The notes under the pieces: generated by a model | The model's database searches: none | What the model was told of the DNA's origin: nothing | What the model saw: the letters and a program-made list of their open reading frames with translations, nothing else | Made by a program: the position numbers and the translations under genes | In this document: piece after piece, positions 27,770 through 36,814 of the stretch | Position numbering within the stretch: position 1 is the stretch's first letter | How the letters are laid out: the number at the start of each line of letters is the position of its first letter | Source of the DNA: Clostridia bacterium | GTDB lineage: Bacteria > Bacillota > Clostridia > Oscillospirales > Acutalibacteraceae | DNA length: 64,000 nt | NCBI GenBank assembly: GCA_017465085.1 | Contig: JAFTWW010000008.1 | Location: 1-64,000, forward strand | Reading direction: 5' to 3'

Positions 27770-28795
27770 TTATTTAAGCAACTCATCCATAAAATATGCG
27801 TTGGTGTTGGCAATCTTGCCGTTTTTATCGGTTACGGTAATTCTGAAATATCCGTAATTATCCCTTAGAGAAAAGCTTGCTTTATTCAGCATAACTCCGT
27901 TTTCGGCATATCTTATGCCCGTTGTTCTCACTCCTGTATGAAAAACTATTTTATCCGCATCGGAGCAGGTTATGTGAACAAAGCCATCCTCAACCCAAAG
28001 ATCATATATTTCAGGGCCTTGAGAGCAATAAAAATTTCCTTCTAAAAGAGCATCGGTAATTGCGTTATATTCGAGTTCATCCGCCTTTATCATAGTAAAT
28101 CCGCCGAAGGAATCGCATTGACGCGAATCAAATGGCTTTCTGTTATGATTATCATCGGCGGCAATACAATAAATACGTTTACCGCTTCTCAGCATATCAT
28201 CATATACCATTTCGCAATAATCGTTATGGCCCGCAACCAGACCTGCCGTATTATGAATCTCCAAGGCATTCATACCTTCAAAGCTACAGTAATCCGTATA
28301 GTTTTCCAAAGACCAGGCGGGATGGTTATATGTAACGAAAAATCCGCCCTCTCTACCCTTTCTGAACATATCATTAACGGTCTTTGCCGAATGATCGCGT
28401 TCATAATCGGGCAGAGATTTATCGTATATCACCTTATCCTCGTATGGCTTGAAGCCCTCTAATTTGAACTTTGTTCTATGGTAGCACACCTGAGTTAAAT
28501 TATCGGGTTTAAGCGCAATAAAGCACATATGACAGGTCTTTTTCAAATCAAAGGGCATATCCCCTGTTTCGTTAGCTTCCATCTCATAGCCGTTAAGCGC
28601 CAGAAATTTATCATCGGTTAAATCGTTGTGACCTACCAAAATATCGTGGTCGGTATAAGCTACAATGGAATAGCCCTTTCCCATATACGCCTCTTTTATT
28701 TCCTCGGGGGTTAATTTACCGTCAGAAATATTAGTGTGGCAATGCAGATTTGCTTTATAGTAATTTCCATTCTCAGATAACAAAAACTTTTTCAT
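27770..28795 (-). CDS. PHP-domain metal-dependent phosphoesterase
   Basis: This 341-aa protein belongs to the PHP family. The metal ligands are visible: 'NLHCHTNISDG' near residue 18, 'IVAYTDHD' near 47 and later His/Asp clusters ('YNHPAWS', 'CIAADDNHN'). The C-terminal about 100 residues look like a beta-sandwich. PHP enzymes hydrolyse phosphate esters; here the neighbour suggests a sugar-linked substrate, which is inference. The ATG at 28795 has AGGTG at a good distance; an in-frame GTG upstream is part of that site. It follows the GH127-like gene by nine bases. Confidence 0.85.
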   Translation of the reverse strand: MKKFLLSENGNYYKANLHCHTNISDGKLTPEEIKEAYMGKGYSIVAYTDHDILVGHNDLTDDKFLALNGYEMEANETGDMPFDLKKTCHMCFIALKPDNLTQVCYHRTKFKLEGFKPYEDKVIYDKSLPDYERDHSAKTVNDMFRKGREGGFFVTYNHPAWSLENYTDYCSFEGMNALEIHNTAGLVAGHNDYCEMVYDDMLRSGKRIYCIAADDNHNRKPFDSRQCDSFGGFTMIKADELEYNAITDALLEGNFYCSQGPEIYDLWVEDGFVHITCSDADKIVFHTGVRTTGIRYAENGVMLNKASFSLRDNYGYFRITVTDKNGKIANTNAYFMDELLK

Positions 28796-28804
28796 AATAA
28801 GCAC

Positions 28805-30760
28805 CTACCTAGTTTTAATCCAAGCAGCCAGCTTGCTTTCTTCGGTCCAAAGTTTTCCTGCGGAAGCAAAATCGATAACAGTCATATATTTTCCGTTTTT
28901 AAGGGGAACCTGCGCTTCAACGATATGGTTAAAGGAAACAGTATCTGTTTCAGGCATCTTTACTTTAACAAAGCCCTTTCTATCCACCTTAACGCTTACA
29001 GGGTCATCAACGCTGTAGCCTAAACGGCTATCCTGAGCGAAGGTGATAGGACCGCGAAGCAGCGCAATATGATGCTTGGTATCGGGATGCTCTACATCAA
29101 GGGTAGGAGCCATATGATTATATCCACCCCAACAAATTCTGTTTATAAGAAGCTGGCTACCATAGGGAATCGGATATTCCGCTCTCGTTCTCATATCAAG
29201 ATTAAATATGAGCGTATCGCCGTTTATCCACTCTTTATCAATGGAAATATATCCATCGGTAGCCTTAACCTTTTTACCGTTAAGGGTGAGTGTGGTTTTC
29301 TTATTCCAAGCGGGGTTTCTTAGTTTTAGAACAAACCTCTCCTTTTCTTCAAGGTTAAGGGTAATCTTAACCTGCGAGGCTTTAGGATATTCTGTTTCGG
29401 TAACAAAGGTAACCTTCTGTTTTTCGGTGCTTGTAACAACCTTACCGTTTATATAGAAATTCATAGCAAAGCCCTCGCTATCACAAACCAAGTGAAGCTT
29501 AGGAAGCAGTCCGTTAGCATATCCACCAATACAAGCGCAGCAACCGTAACAATGATTATCGCTCATCTTACGAAGACCGCCTATAGCAGCGCCCCTGACA
29601 CCTGCGGTTAATGGGCTGTAGCTATCATAGGGGAAAAACTCAGGTACGGCATCGGGATACTCCTTAAGCATCTTTGGATTAACGATTTTCTCGGTATTAA
29701 AAGCGCCGAAATAGGCATTATAGAAGGCCTTTTCAAAAGCATCAATAAACTTTGTTTCACCCGTAATGAGATAAACCTGATAAAAAAGCTGCATCATAGT
29801 AACTGTTACGCAGTTTTCCTGAGCAGTAGATACCTCGGGATTTGCCTGCCTTACTGTAGAATGGTCAATAAGCTCGTGTGAGCAACCCGAACCGCCAACA
29901 ACGGTGAAATCGTTTTCTAAAATGCGGTTGGCATAATTGATAACTGCAGTTTTTTGCCACTCCTCGCCCACTATTCTGTAATATTCAAGAAGACCAATAA
30001 AGCAGGAGGTCATCTCATAAGCCTTGGTTATGGGATATTGATAGGGCATCAGCTTATCCTCGTAAGCAGTCTTGAAAAGATTCTGGATATCAACTGTGCC
30101 GGTTTCAATAATATATTTAGCAAAGTCAAGATATTTCTGTTCACCCGTAAGAGAATAAAGCCTTACCATAGGCTCTAATATAGATGCGGAATTAACCGCT
30201 CTGTAAATATTAGAGGTTTTAGAGATATGTAGCTTACCATCCTTAGACCAACCGATATGGTCGAGAATATAATCGGCTTGACCGCACATACACTTGATTA
30301 CTTCTTCTTTTAAGGATTCATCCTTGCAGATTTCAAGATAATACTGCATACCAAGCAGGACATATTTTCTGCCCCACATATCCCAAGAGGTAAACTCGTG
30401 ATTTTCCCCGTAGCTACTTATTCTACCTTTTTCATTTGCGGTGGTCATAATATCCTTAACAGTTTCGGTAAGGGCATCGTAAAGCTCCTCGTTTTTGGAG
30501 TAGGAATAGCAAAAAGCAGCGCCTCTCATGCTCTTGCCCCAATACTCTCCGCGCCAACCTGTATCGAAATCGGCATCGTGGCGGAACTGTTCTACAAATC
30601 TCGCCCACAGCGCGCGGTCAAGATATTGATTTTCCTCCAAAAAACGAAAAGAACCATCCACAAAACCTTCATACTTAAATTCGTTTTCATAATCGGAAAA
30701 GAATTTATCGTTAGAAAGTCTCGGATGGTTGGCGGTTTTTTCCTTGTAAAGTTTTTTCAT
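28805..30760 (-). CDS. GH127-like glycoside hydrolase (DUF1680, beta-L-arabinofuranosidase family)
   Basis: This 651-aa protein has an (alpha/alpha)6-barrel body (about 60-430) and C-terminal beta-sandwiches. In GH127 enzymes a zinc-bound Cys is the nucleophile. Here 'AQENCVT' near 313-319 supplies the E-x-C motif and 'CYGCCACIGG' near 405-414 supplies the paired Cys, so the zinc site looks intact. There is no signal peptide, so it is cytosolic. Its operon partner is the PHP gene. Likely regulated by the palindrome just upstream. The true substrate is not readable. Confidence 0.8.
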   Translation of the reverse strand: MKKLYKEKTANHPRLSNDKFFSDYENEFKYEGFVDGSFRFLEENQYLDRALWARFVEQFRHDADFDTGWRGEYWGKSMRGAAFCYSYSKNEELYDALTETVKDIMTTANEKGRISSYGENHEFTSWDMWGRKYVLLGMQYYLEICKDESLKEEVIKCMCGQADYILDHIGWSKDGKLHISKTSNIYRAVNSASILEPMVRLYSLTGEQKYLDFAKYIIETGTVDIQNLFKTAYEDKLMPYQYPITKAYEMTSCFIGLLEYYRIVGEEWQKTAVINYANRILENDFTVVGGSGCSHELIDHSTVRQANPEVSTAQENCVTVTMMQLFYQVYLITGETKFIDAFEKAFYNAYFGAFNTEKIVNPKMLKEYPDAVPEFFPYDSYSPLTAGVRGAAIGGLRKMSDNHCYGCCACIGGYANGLLPKLHLVCDSEGFAMNFYINGKVVTSTEKQKVTFVTETEYPKASQVKITLNLEEKERFVLKLRNPAWNKKTTLTLNGKKVKATDGYISIDKEWINGDTLIFNLDMRTRAEYPIPYGSQLLINRICWGGYNHMAPTLDVEHPDTKHHIALLRGPITFAQDSRLGYSVDDPVSVKVDRKGFVKVKMPETDTVSFNHIVEAQVPLKNGKYMTVIDFASAGKLWTEESKLAAWIKTR

Positions 30761-30780
30761 AGGATTGCTCCCCTTTCAGA

Positions 30781-30800
30781 CTTAGTACAACTGTACTAAG
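30781..30800. promoter_or_regulatory. 20-bp palindromic operator of the GH127/PHP operon
   Basis: CTTAGTACAACTGTACTAAG is a perfect dyad except for the central AC. It lies directly downstream of the -10 box, covering the likely transcription start, as expected for a repressor site. The GTAC-centred half-sites recall GntR-type regulators; no such regulator gene is in the window. Confidence 0.75.
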
Positions 30801-30803
30801 GTG

Positions 30804-30832
30804 ATTATAGCCCATACTTTTCATAAAATCAA
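30804..30832 (-). promoter_or_regulatory. Promoter of the GH127/PHP operon
   Basis: On the minus strand TTGATT and a perfect TATAAT are separated by 17 bp. Confidence 0.85.
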
Positions 30833-30917
30833 TAGAAAAAAGCTAAATTTCAAAAACCTTATTTTATAAATAAAATAAGAAAATAACCTAAAAAAATTAA
30901 GATGCAAATAAACATTC

Positions 30918-30945
30918 TTGACTTTTGGGGATGTTATGGTATAAT
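30918..30945 (+). promoter_or_regulatory. Promoter of tRNA-Leu(CAG)
   Basis: TTGACT and TATAAT are separated by 16 bp, 27 bp upstream of the tRNA. Confidence 0.8.
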
Positions 30946-30972
30946 AACTCTTGCAGTTTTAATGGAATGTAT

Positions 30973-31059
30973 GCGGATATGGCGGAATTGGCAGACGCGC
31001 TAGATTCAGGTTCTAGTCGGGGCAACTCGGTGCAGGTTCAAGTCCTGTTATCCGCACCA
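30973..31059 (+). tRNA. tRNA-Leu (anticodon CAG)
   Basis: The acceptor strands GCGGATA and TATCCGC pair, with A and an encoded CCA at the end. The anticodon loop TTCAGGT gives CAG. The long variable arm (TCGGGGCAACTCGG) and the T-loop TTCAAGT are typical of class II tRNA-Leu. Confidence 0.97.
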
Positions 31060-31103
31060 AATTAAGAGGGAGTGACCTTTAGGTTGCTACCTCTTAATTT
31101 TTT
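31060..31103 (+). terminator. Terminator of tRNA-Leu(CAG)
   Basis: AATTAAGAGG ... CCTCTTAATT with a nested stem is followed by TTTTTT. Its style closely matches the orphan terminator at 47993-48035. Confidence 0.85.
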
Positions 31104-31131
31104 ATAGTAACAGGACTTAAAACCTCAAAAC

Positions 31132-31158
31132 AAAAGCAGACTCGTTGAGTCTGCTTTT
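31132..31158 (-). terminator. Terminator after the LOG gene
   Basis: AAAAGCAGACTC-gtt-GAGTCTGCTTTT is a 12-bp stem with T-runs, at the 3' end of the minus-strand LOG gene. Confidence 0.8.
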
Positions 31159-31161
31159 AAT

Positions 31162-31743
31162 TTATCCATCTTTAAGTTCTTTTACTGTTAATATTTTATC
31201 TGCGGGGGCTTCTATATAGGCAAAAAGCTCTTCAAGATTATCAGTTGTTATATAGAGGTCACGGCAGTTTTCTCTTATAAAGCTCTTGGAAATTGCCTGC
31301 TCCATGGCATGATTTATTTCGTTATAATAGCCTTTAAGGTTATAAATTGCTATGGGTTTGTTGTGACGACATAGCTGCTTTAAGGTTAAAATCTCAAAGA
31401 ACTCCTCAAAGGTACCGATTCCCCCGGGGACCACTATAAAGGCATCAGCATTATCCTCCATTATCTGCTTACGCTGACGCATAGTATCAGGCTCTATAAG
31501 CTCATCGCAAAAATCACAGATTGCCTCAACCTTTTCATCATCAAAAAATTTAGGTATAACTCCTAAAATATGACCGCCTGCTCTTTTTACTCCTCTTGCG
31601 GCAGCTCCCATAAGGCCGTTACCTCCACCGCCAAAAACCAGAGAGTGACCTCTCTTAACCATCTCCTTACCCATCTGTTCAACAAGGCTTATATACTCGG
31701 AGTCGATGGTGGGTGATGCTGCTCCGTAAACACAAATTCGCAT
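31162..31743 (-). CDS. LOG-family nucleotide phosphoribohydrolase (TIGR00730)
   Basis: This 193-aa Rossmann-fold protein has the lysine decarboxylase-like/LOG motif 'PGGIGTFEEFFE' near residues 96-107 and 'GGGGNGLMGAAARG' near 38-51. LOG enzymes hydrolyse nucleoside 5'-monophosphates to base and ribose 5-phosphate; the bacterial role is mostly uncharacterised. I chose ATG 31743 because AGGAT lies eight bases upstream. It lies alone between two tRNA-Leu genes on the opposite strand. Confidence 0.9.
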   Translation of the reverse strand: MRICVYGAASPTIDSEYISLVEQMGKEMVKRGHSLVFGGGGNGLMGAAARGVKRAGGHILGVIPKFFDDEKVEAICDFCDELIEPDTMRQRKQIMEDNADAFIVVPGGIGTFEEFFEILTLKQLCRHNKPIAIYNLKGYYNEINHAMEQAISKSFIRENCRDLYITTDNLEELFAYIEAPADKILTVKELKDG

Positions 31744-31856
31744 AAAACATAATCCTTTCTGCACTATAAACATATAATAATTATAGTTTCTTCAATTTAT
31801 TTTATTATACCATAAATAAAAAACACTAATCAATATTGAATTTTATTTATTATTAC

Positions 31857-31885
31857 TTGACTTTTGGGCAGTTTTCAAGTAAAAT
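31857..31885 (+). promoter_or_regulatory. Promoter of tRNA-Leu(UAG)
   Basis: TTGACT and TAAAAT are separated by 17 bp, about 21 bp upstream of the tRNA. Confidence 0.75.
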
Positions 31886-31906
31886 ATGATTTGTCGCAAG
31901 ACATAA

Positions 31907-31989
31907 GCGGGTGTGGCGGAATTGGCAGACGCACTAGCCTTAGGAGCTAGCGCTTCGGCGTGCAGGTTCAAGTCCTGTCACCCGCACCA
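31907..31989 (+). tRNA. tRNA-Leu (anticodon UAG), integration target
   Basis: The acceptor GCGGGTG pairs with CACCCGC, then A and encoded CCA. The anticodon loop CTTAGGA gives TAG (UAG). The variable arm is GCGCTTCGGCGT-like. The ACCAA core of the recombination site covers its discriminator and CCA end, and integration leaves the tRNA intact. Confidence 0.97.
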
Positions 31990-32012
31990 ATCTGAGTGTT
32001 CTTATAGGATTT
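31986..32012. other. attL (tRNA-Leu side)
   Basis: The core ACCAA (tRNA CCA end) is followed by TCT and then the arm GAGTGTTCTTATAGGATTT. The arm also forms the 5' half of a new terminator for the tRNA. Confidence 0.8.
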
Positions 32013-32041
32013 TAAAAGTCCTTTAAGAACACTCATTTTTT
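31994..32041 (+). terminator. Element-encoded terminator for tRNA-Leu(UAG)
   Basis: GAGTGTTCTTATAGGA pairs with TCCTTTAAGAACACTC (one mismatch), followed by ATTTTTT. It overlaps the attP arm and replaces the native terminator displaced by integration. Confidence 0.8.
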
Positions 32042-32063
32042 ATGCCCGTTTTTTGTGATTAGT

Positions 32064-33773
32064 TTATGCTGTAGTTGGTTGGTAGTTTACGCTTACGCCC
32101 TTTCGGGTTTGCACCTGAACTTCGGGAGTATCTATCGGCGCATCCTCGGGAACATCAATTACTCCTGCACAGTTGTAGTGAATTACAAGTTTCTGTGTTT
32201 TCACTCCGTCAATACGTTCTGCGTGATGCACTTCAATATACTCTATCAGTTCATTTAACATTCCGGCAGTTACCTTTTTCCTCCTCGCAAACTTCTTTAT
32301 CGATGTAATAAAATCCTCGGTTGTTAAGGTTTTTTGTTCAATTGCATCCAACTTTTCACGAAGTTTTATCATTCTTTCGGATATCTCTTTTTGCTTAACT
32401 TCATAGCTTGAAGTCATCTTCTGAAAGCGTTCGTCGGTAATCTTTCCGTTAAGATTGTCCTCGTAAAGATTCTCAATGATACGGTCAAGCTCTTTATCAC
32501 GATTGGAAAGTCGTTTTAATTCACTCTGGTAGCCTTCTTGTTCAATCTTAAAGTTTTCCTTTGAGTACTCTCCAACAACCTTTATAAACTCATCCTCATG
32601 CTTTAATGCAAACTTTATAAGTCTTCGTATTTCTTCAATAACTACCTTTTCTAAGAAATCTACTCGAATATAATGTGTTGCGGAACAAACCTTGCGTTTG
32701 CCTTGGTTATACCCCGGACAGTTAAAATACTTAATGTCAGGATTTCCTTGATTAAAATGGTAATGCAGAGTTCTTCCACAGTCGGCACATTTAAGTAATC
32801 CCGAAAACAAACTATGTTCACCGCTTTTCATCGGTTTTCTTCGCGTAGATTTGCGCATTAACTGTATCTTCTCAGAGGTTGATCTTTCAATAATCGGCTC
32901 GTGAACATCCTTGAATACCATCATGTTTTCAGGACTGTTCTCGTGTCGTTTTTTGTTTTTGTATGATACGGAATAGGTTTTGAAGTTGATTACATCACCG
33001 CAGTATTCTTGAAGGCAAAGCATATTGTTCACCGTTGACTTATTCCAAAAGTAAGGATCTGGATTTGTTTTTGAACTTGATTTACGAATACCCTTTGCTT
33101 TTGCATATTCGGTTGGTGTTAATATCTTTTCTTCGGTTAATACTGTTGCGATTTGTTCACTGCCTTTTCCATCCATAGCCATTGAGAAGATTCTACGCAC
33201 AACTGTCGCCGCTTCGGGATCGATTATCCACTTGTGAGGGTTGTCCGGTGATTTAATATACCCATAAGGTGCAGGACCTAACGGAATGCCCGAACTGCCC
33301 TTTATCTTGTTGCTGATACGTCGCTTCTTACTTATATCCCTTGAGTACCACTCGTTGAATAGATTCCTTATAGGAGTCATTTCATTTTCGCCCTCTGCGG
33401 TATCTACGTTGTCCGACACCGCAACAAGACGGATATTATGCTCAGGAAAGAACTCTTCGGTAAGCTTACCAACTTGTATATAGTTTCTGCCGAGTCGGGA
33501 TAGGTCTTTGACAAAAACAGCCGCCGCTTTACCGAGTTCTAATTGCTTAATCATTTCATTAAACTCAGGGCGATTCATTGTAACACCGGATATACCGTCA
33601 TCACAAAATGTAACGATGTGAGTATAGCCTTTTTCTTTTGCTATCTTTGTCAGCAGCTTCTTTTGATTGCTTATGCTATAGCTTTCTCCCTCTAACTCGT
33701 CATCTCGGGATAAGCGGACGTATAGAAAAGCAGTTTTCTCCCGACTGTATTTTTTATTATTTGACTGACTCAT
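32064..33773 (-). CDS. Large serine recombinase (integrase of the element)
   Basis: This 569-aa protein has a resolvase-type catalytic domain (about 12-155; nucleophile Ser22 in 'LYVRLSRDD', and 'DLSRLGRNYIQV' near 95-105), a recombinase domain (about 175-290), a zinc ribbon (CxxC at about 327-330 in 'LKCADCGRTL' and a later Cys pair near 350-363) and a coiled coil (about 395-480). This is the layout of phiC31/Bxb1-like integrases, which join attP and attB with short cores. AGGAGG precedes the ATG. It lies next to attL and is transcribed toward it. Confidence 0.95.
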   Translation of the reverse strand: MSQSNNKKYSREKTAFLYVRLSRDDELEGESYSISNQKKLLTKIAKEKGYTHIVTFCDDGISGVTMNRPEFNEMIKQLELGKAAAVFVKDLSRLGRNYIQVGKLTEEFFPEHNIRLVAVSDNVDTAEGENEMTPIRNLFNEWYSRDISKKRRISNKIKGSSGIPLGPAPYGYIKSPDNPHKWIIDPEAATVVRRIFSMAMDGKGSEQIATVLTEEKILTPTEYAKAKGIRKSSSKTNPDPYFWNKSTVNNMLCLQEYCGDVINFKTYSVSYKNKKRHENSPENMMVFKDVHEPIIERSTSEKIQLMRKSTRRKPMKSGEHSLFSGLLKCADCGRTLHYHFNQGNPDIKYFNCPGYNQGKRKVCSATHYIRVDFLEKVVIEEIRRLIKFALKHEDEFIKVVGEYSKENFKIEQEGYQSELKRLSNRDKELDRIIENLYEDNLNGKITDERFQKMTSSYEVKQKEISERMIKLREKLDAIEQKTLTTEDFITSIKKFARRKKVTAGMLNELIEYIEVHHAERIDGVKTQKLVIHYNCAGVIDVPEDAPIDTPEVQVQTRKGVSVNYQPTTA

Positions 33774-34511
33774 TAATCCTCCTTCCTGCAGTCAAATAAA
33801 CAGTACCGAATTTCATTTTAATAAGTTGATTGTTATTGTCAAATTTCGTTTGCTTCTTTTCGGCACTGCAAAGGCACAAAAAGCCTTTAACTATGCCATT
33901 TGAGAGCATTAAAAATATTTTTTTATTTGTATGATTTGTGGATTATTTCGGCCTCATCCACGGAGAGATACACCGCATCGGTTGACGTTCCGCTTCGCAT
34001 ATTGCCACACAAAAACAATATGCAGATGAATTATCATCGCCGCTAAGCCATACGGCAAGTGTCTGTCCGATGTCATGGCGACCGCACGTTTGTCAGACGG
34101 CGGATTTTCGTTATTCGTCGCTCATCGGGTTATACAGTGTACTACCATGATGCTGAAAGTATCAGCATATTTGTCAAGGTGCAAGAAGGGTATTTTTGAC
34201 CCTTTCATAAAGACCACAATCCAAATTTTCTTTAAATTTGAACCCTTTTTCAAAAAATTCACAGAAAGTTCAAAAAAGATTTTATATCCCCTTCATATAG
34301 GCAACATCGTTTTTGTTGTCAAAAAATCAACCATTTTTGAAATTTTCTTTTAATTTTTGCCTTTCATAAAAACAACCAGTCATTAAATGTCAAAAAACGG
34401 AACCTATTTGAGAGAAAAAATTACCCTTCTATAAAAATAAGAAGTACGGTACCTATCAAAAGGTGAACTTAAAATTAAAATTTTTATAAAAACATACAAT
34501 GTTCATTAATG
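33774..34511. other. Long intergenic region with degenerate direct repeats
   Basis: The left third (33950-34140) is less AT-rich and looks like a remnant of another element, but no intact gene is visible. From 34190 the sequence is very AT-rich and holds four loosely similar motifs: CCCTTTCATAAAGACCAC (about 34201), CCCCTTCATATAGGCAAC (34289), GCCTTTCATAAAAACAACC (34358) and ACCCTTCTATAAAAATAAG (34422). A small hairpin ATGCTGA/TCAGCAT is at about 34150-34168. TATCAAAAGGTG at 34454 resembles the palindromes at 44.65-44.83 kb. The function is not known. Confidence 0.5.
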
Positions 34512-34540
34512 TTGCAATACATAGAAAATTGTGGTAAAAT
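34512..34540 (+). promoter_or_regulatory. Promoter of the retron operon
   Basis: TTGCAA and TAAAAT are separated by 17 bp. The segment AATTGTGGTAAAAT is identical to the promoter-like site at 44768-44781. Confidence 0.75.
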
Positions 34541-34572
34541 ATTATTAGTATTAAGTGTGAGGAGGATTTGTT

Positions 34573-36585
34573 ATGAGTATTTCTAAAATTGAAATAAATA
34601 ATTTCAAATCCATCAAACACTGTGTTTTATATTTTAAAGACATCAATTTGTTCATTGGTGAAAACGGTACAGGTAAAAGTAACATTTTAAATGCAATTCG
34701 ATACTTTTTTAACTGTTTGACAAAAGAACAAGATGACTTCGGAATTTATAACAACAAAAACCATTTTTATAATGAATTTTCCATATCCATAACCTTTAAC
34801 TTTGAACGCCTAAAGATGATTTCTAAACATAATCGTCATCGCGAAGATGCTGAAGTGAACTTTTCCGATTATTACAAATGGATAGGTCAAAGAAAAAATG
34901 AAGAAGTACTAACTCTCAAAAAAATCAAAGGTAAAACAATCAGATGGAATCACAAATGGCAATACAGACAAAACATTGCGAATTTATTCCCATTGTATTT
35001 TATTGACTCACGATCAGTAAATTTAACAGATTGGAGCAAATTGTGGGAAATCATAGGCGATTTGATGAAGACACACGCCGAAACTGAGCAAGAAATTAAC
35101 AAAACTATTGAGACAATCAAAGAAGACGAAAAATATAAAATAAGTAATAGATTCAAAAAACTTTCAGACGCATTTGATAAGGCAAATGTACGAGTTAAGT
35201 CTTTCACTCCAAAACAATATGCAACTACCATATCTACGCTATTATTCCGTGGGAATGTTTTCTCTATTGAAAAAGATTCATTAGAGCTTCTTTCCAATGG
35301 TACCAATGCATCAAATTATACAAATCTGCTTATTGAGATATTAAAATTAATTGCTGAACACAAGCTCAAAGATCCAATTGTTATGTTGGATGAGCCAGAA
35401 ATCAGTTTACATCATAAATTAATTGATGCACTAGCTGATAGAATATTTAACTATACCGGATATATTCAGTTTATCGCGGCTTCGCATTCGCCACGTCTTC
35501 TAAAAAATATTATTCGTAAAGACAAATCTGAATCCCAAGTCTTTCATGTCTCTGCACATCAACACTACACTTATGCAACAGCTATAAATCTATTTTCAAA
35601 TGAAAGTGACAACCGTTATCGCACAGTTATTACTGATCAACATGCCTGTGCATATTTTTCAAGATATATACTATCAGTTGAAGGTGCAACTGAGACAGAA
35701 CTATTTACTAATGATTACCTGCGCGAATTGTTCCCTATATTAAAGCAGGTAGACATTATGGAAGGCATAAGCGATGATGTTGTACAAAGAATAATTTCAC
35801 CTAAACAACGGCATTTTCGCACAAATATTCTCCTTCTTATGGATATGGATAAGGTTTTGGAATACTCTGAATCCAACAATCAGTTCAAAACAATTGGGAA
35901 ACTATTCTCATCGGCAAGAAAATTAGATGAAAGCTACTATTATACGCCGCTTAGAAAAGAATATCTATTAAGGCGCAAACGCATATTGGCAATGACTGAT
36001 AAATGCAGATTCCATTATCGGTATCCTTTCTTTTCTTCCCGTGATGCAAACTTTTCTGCTTTGATTTCATTAATCAAACAGTATGCTTTACAATACGATA
36101 CATTTATTGTAGCTACAACTATAGAGGGTTCTTTAATTACATACGAAAATTTGGATGTTTTTTGGAACTTTTATGAACACCATATAGCAGAATCAGATAT
36201 ATTTAAAGATATAGATGAGGAATATACGTTGTTGCCTCATCAAGAAAGATTAAATTTTGCTCGACTACTTTTTAACGGAAAAAGTGATTTTATCTTATCT
36301 CTATCGCAAATTAAAAAATTCAATTCAAAAATAGATAAGGATATCGCTTCTTTACTAACGCAGCATTCAATTTCGAAAACATCAGGATGGGTGTCAAAAT
36401 GGTTGTCTTTCTTCTTACTTAATGAAGCATCTATACCCTATACTGATAAAACCGCTTTACAACAGTTCTCTGCTATATTAAAAGATGCCGAGCAAAGAAA
36501 AAAACTGCGTTCATCCTTTGAACACAGTTTCCCAGAATTATATGAAATTGTTAGTCATATAGAAAATACATTTAAAGGTATATAA
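34573..36585 (+). CDS. Retron effector: OLD-family ATPase with TOPRIM domain
   Basis: This 670-aa protein has an ABC-type ATPase domain with Walker A 'GENGTGKS' (residues 29-36), Walker B 'PIVMLDEPEIS' near 267-277 and a switch His in 'AASHSPRLL' near 303. A TOPRIM domain follows ('LSVEGATETELF' near 366-377, 'LLLMDMDK' near 418-425), giving the acidic metal-binding set of OLD nucleases. A C-terminal helical region follows. Retrons with an OLD-type effector (such as Eco8) are known anti-phage systems. GAGGAGG precedes the ATG. The msr-msd begins two bases after its stop codon. Confidence 0.9.
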   Translation: MSISKIEINNFKSIKHCVLYFKDINLFIGENGTGKSNILNAIRYFFNCLTKEQDDFGIYNNKNHFYNEFSISITFNFERLKMISKHNRHREDAEVNFSDYYKWIGQRKNEEVLTLKKIKGKTIRWNHKWQYRQNIANLFPLYFIDSRSVNLTDWSKLWEIIGDLMKTHAETEQEINKTIETIKEDEKYKISNRFKKLSDAFDKANVRVKSFTPKQYATTISTLLFRGNVFSIEKDSLELLSNGTNASNYTNLLIEILKLIAEHKLKDPIVMLDEPEISLHHKLIDALADRIFNYTGYIQFIAASHSPRLLKNIIRKDKSESQVFHVSAHQHYTYATAINLFSNESDNRYRTVITDQHACAYFSRYILSVEGATETELFTNDYLRELFPILKQVDIMEGISDDVVQRIISPKQRHFRTNILLLMDMDKVLEYSESNNQFKTIGKLFSSARKLDESYYYTPLRKEYLLRRKRILAMTDKCRFHYRYPFFSSRDANFSALISLIKQYALQYDTFIVATTIEGSLITYENLDVFWNFYEHHIAESDIFKDIDEEYTLLPHQERLNFARLLFNGKSDFILSLSQIKKFNSKIDKDIASLLTQHSISKTSGWVSKWLSFFLLNEASIPYTDKTALQQFSAILKDAEQRKKLRSSFEHSFPELYEIVSHIENTFKGI

Positions 36586-36587
36586 AT

Positions 36588-36784
36588 TAGTCTAGGCGAT
36601 AAGCAGGAATTTCGATTGTACATAAAAGTCAATCGTTCCTCGTGACGCAAATGGAGCGAGATGATCCGAGGATTTTTTGTTTCAATATGACTTATCTCCT
36701 TGCCGCCCAAATAGCCCAGTTATTATGGCCAGCAGATACAAATACGCAAGCGAATATTTAAGAGAGTGCTTGTCGCCTAGACTA
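36588..36784 (+). ncRNA. Retron msr-msd non-coding RNA
   Basis: The 18-nt ends are complementary: a1 TAGTCTAGGCGATAAGCA (36588-36605) and a2 TGCTTGTCGCCTAGACTA (36767-36784), with one G-U pair. This is the a1/a2 stem that defines retron RNA. Inside, the msr part has the hairpin GGAATTTCGATTG / CAATCG-TTCC (36606-36639) and a second stem TCCTCG/CGAGGA (about 36638-36673) followed by TTTTTT. The msd part is about 36680-36766, with CTTGC/GCAAG as a possible stem base. The branching G and cDNA ends cannot be read. Confidence 0.88.
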
Positions 36785-36814
36785 CTTATATTTTATTGGA
36801 GGTGTTACAATTCA

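Noticed and set aside
36677..36814. Upstream extension of the reverse transcriptase by 46 codons
   Set aside because: This stretch is the msd part of the retron RNA, including the a2 arm; the ATG at 36815 has the ribosome binding site.
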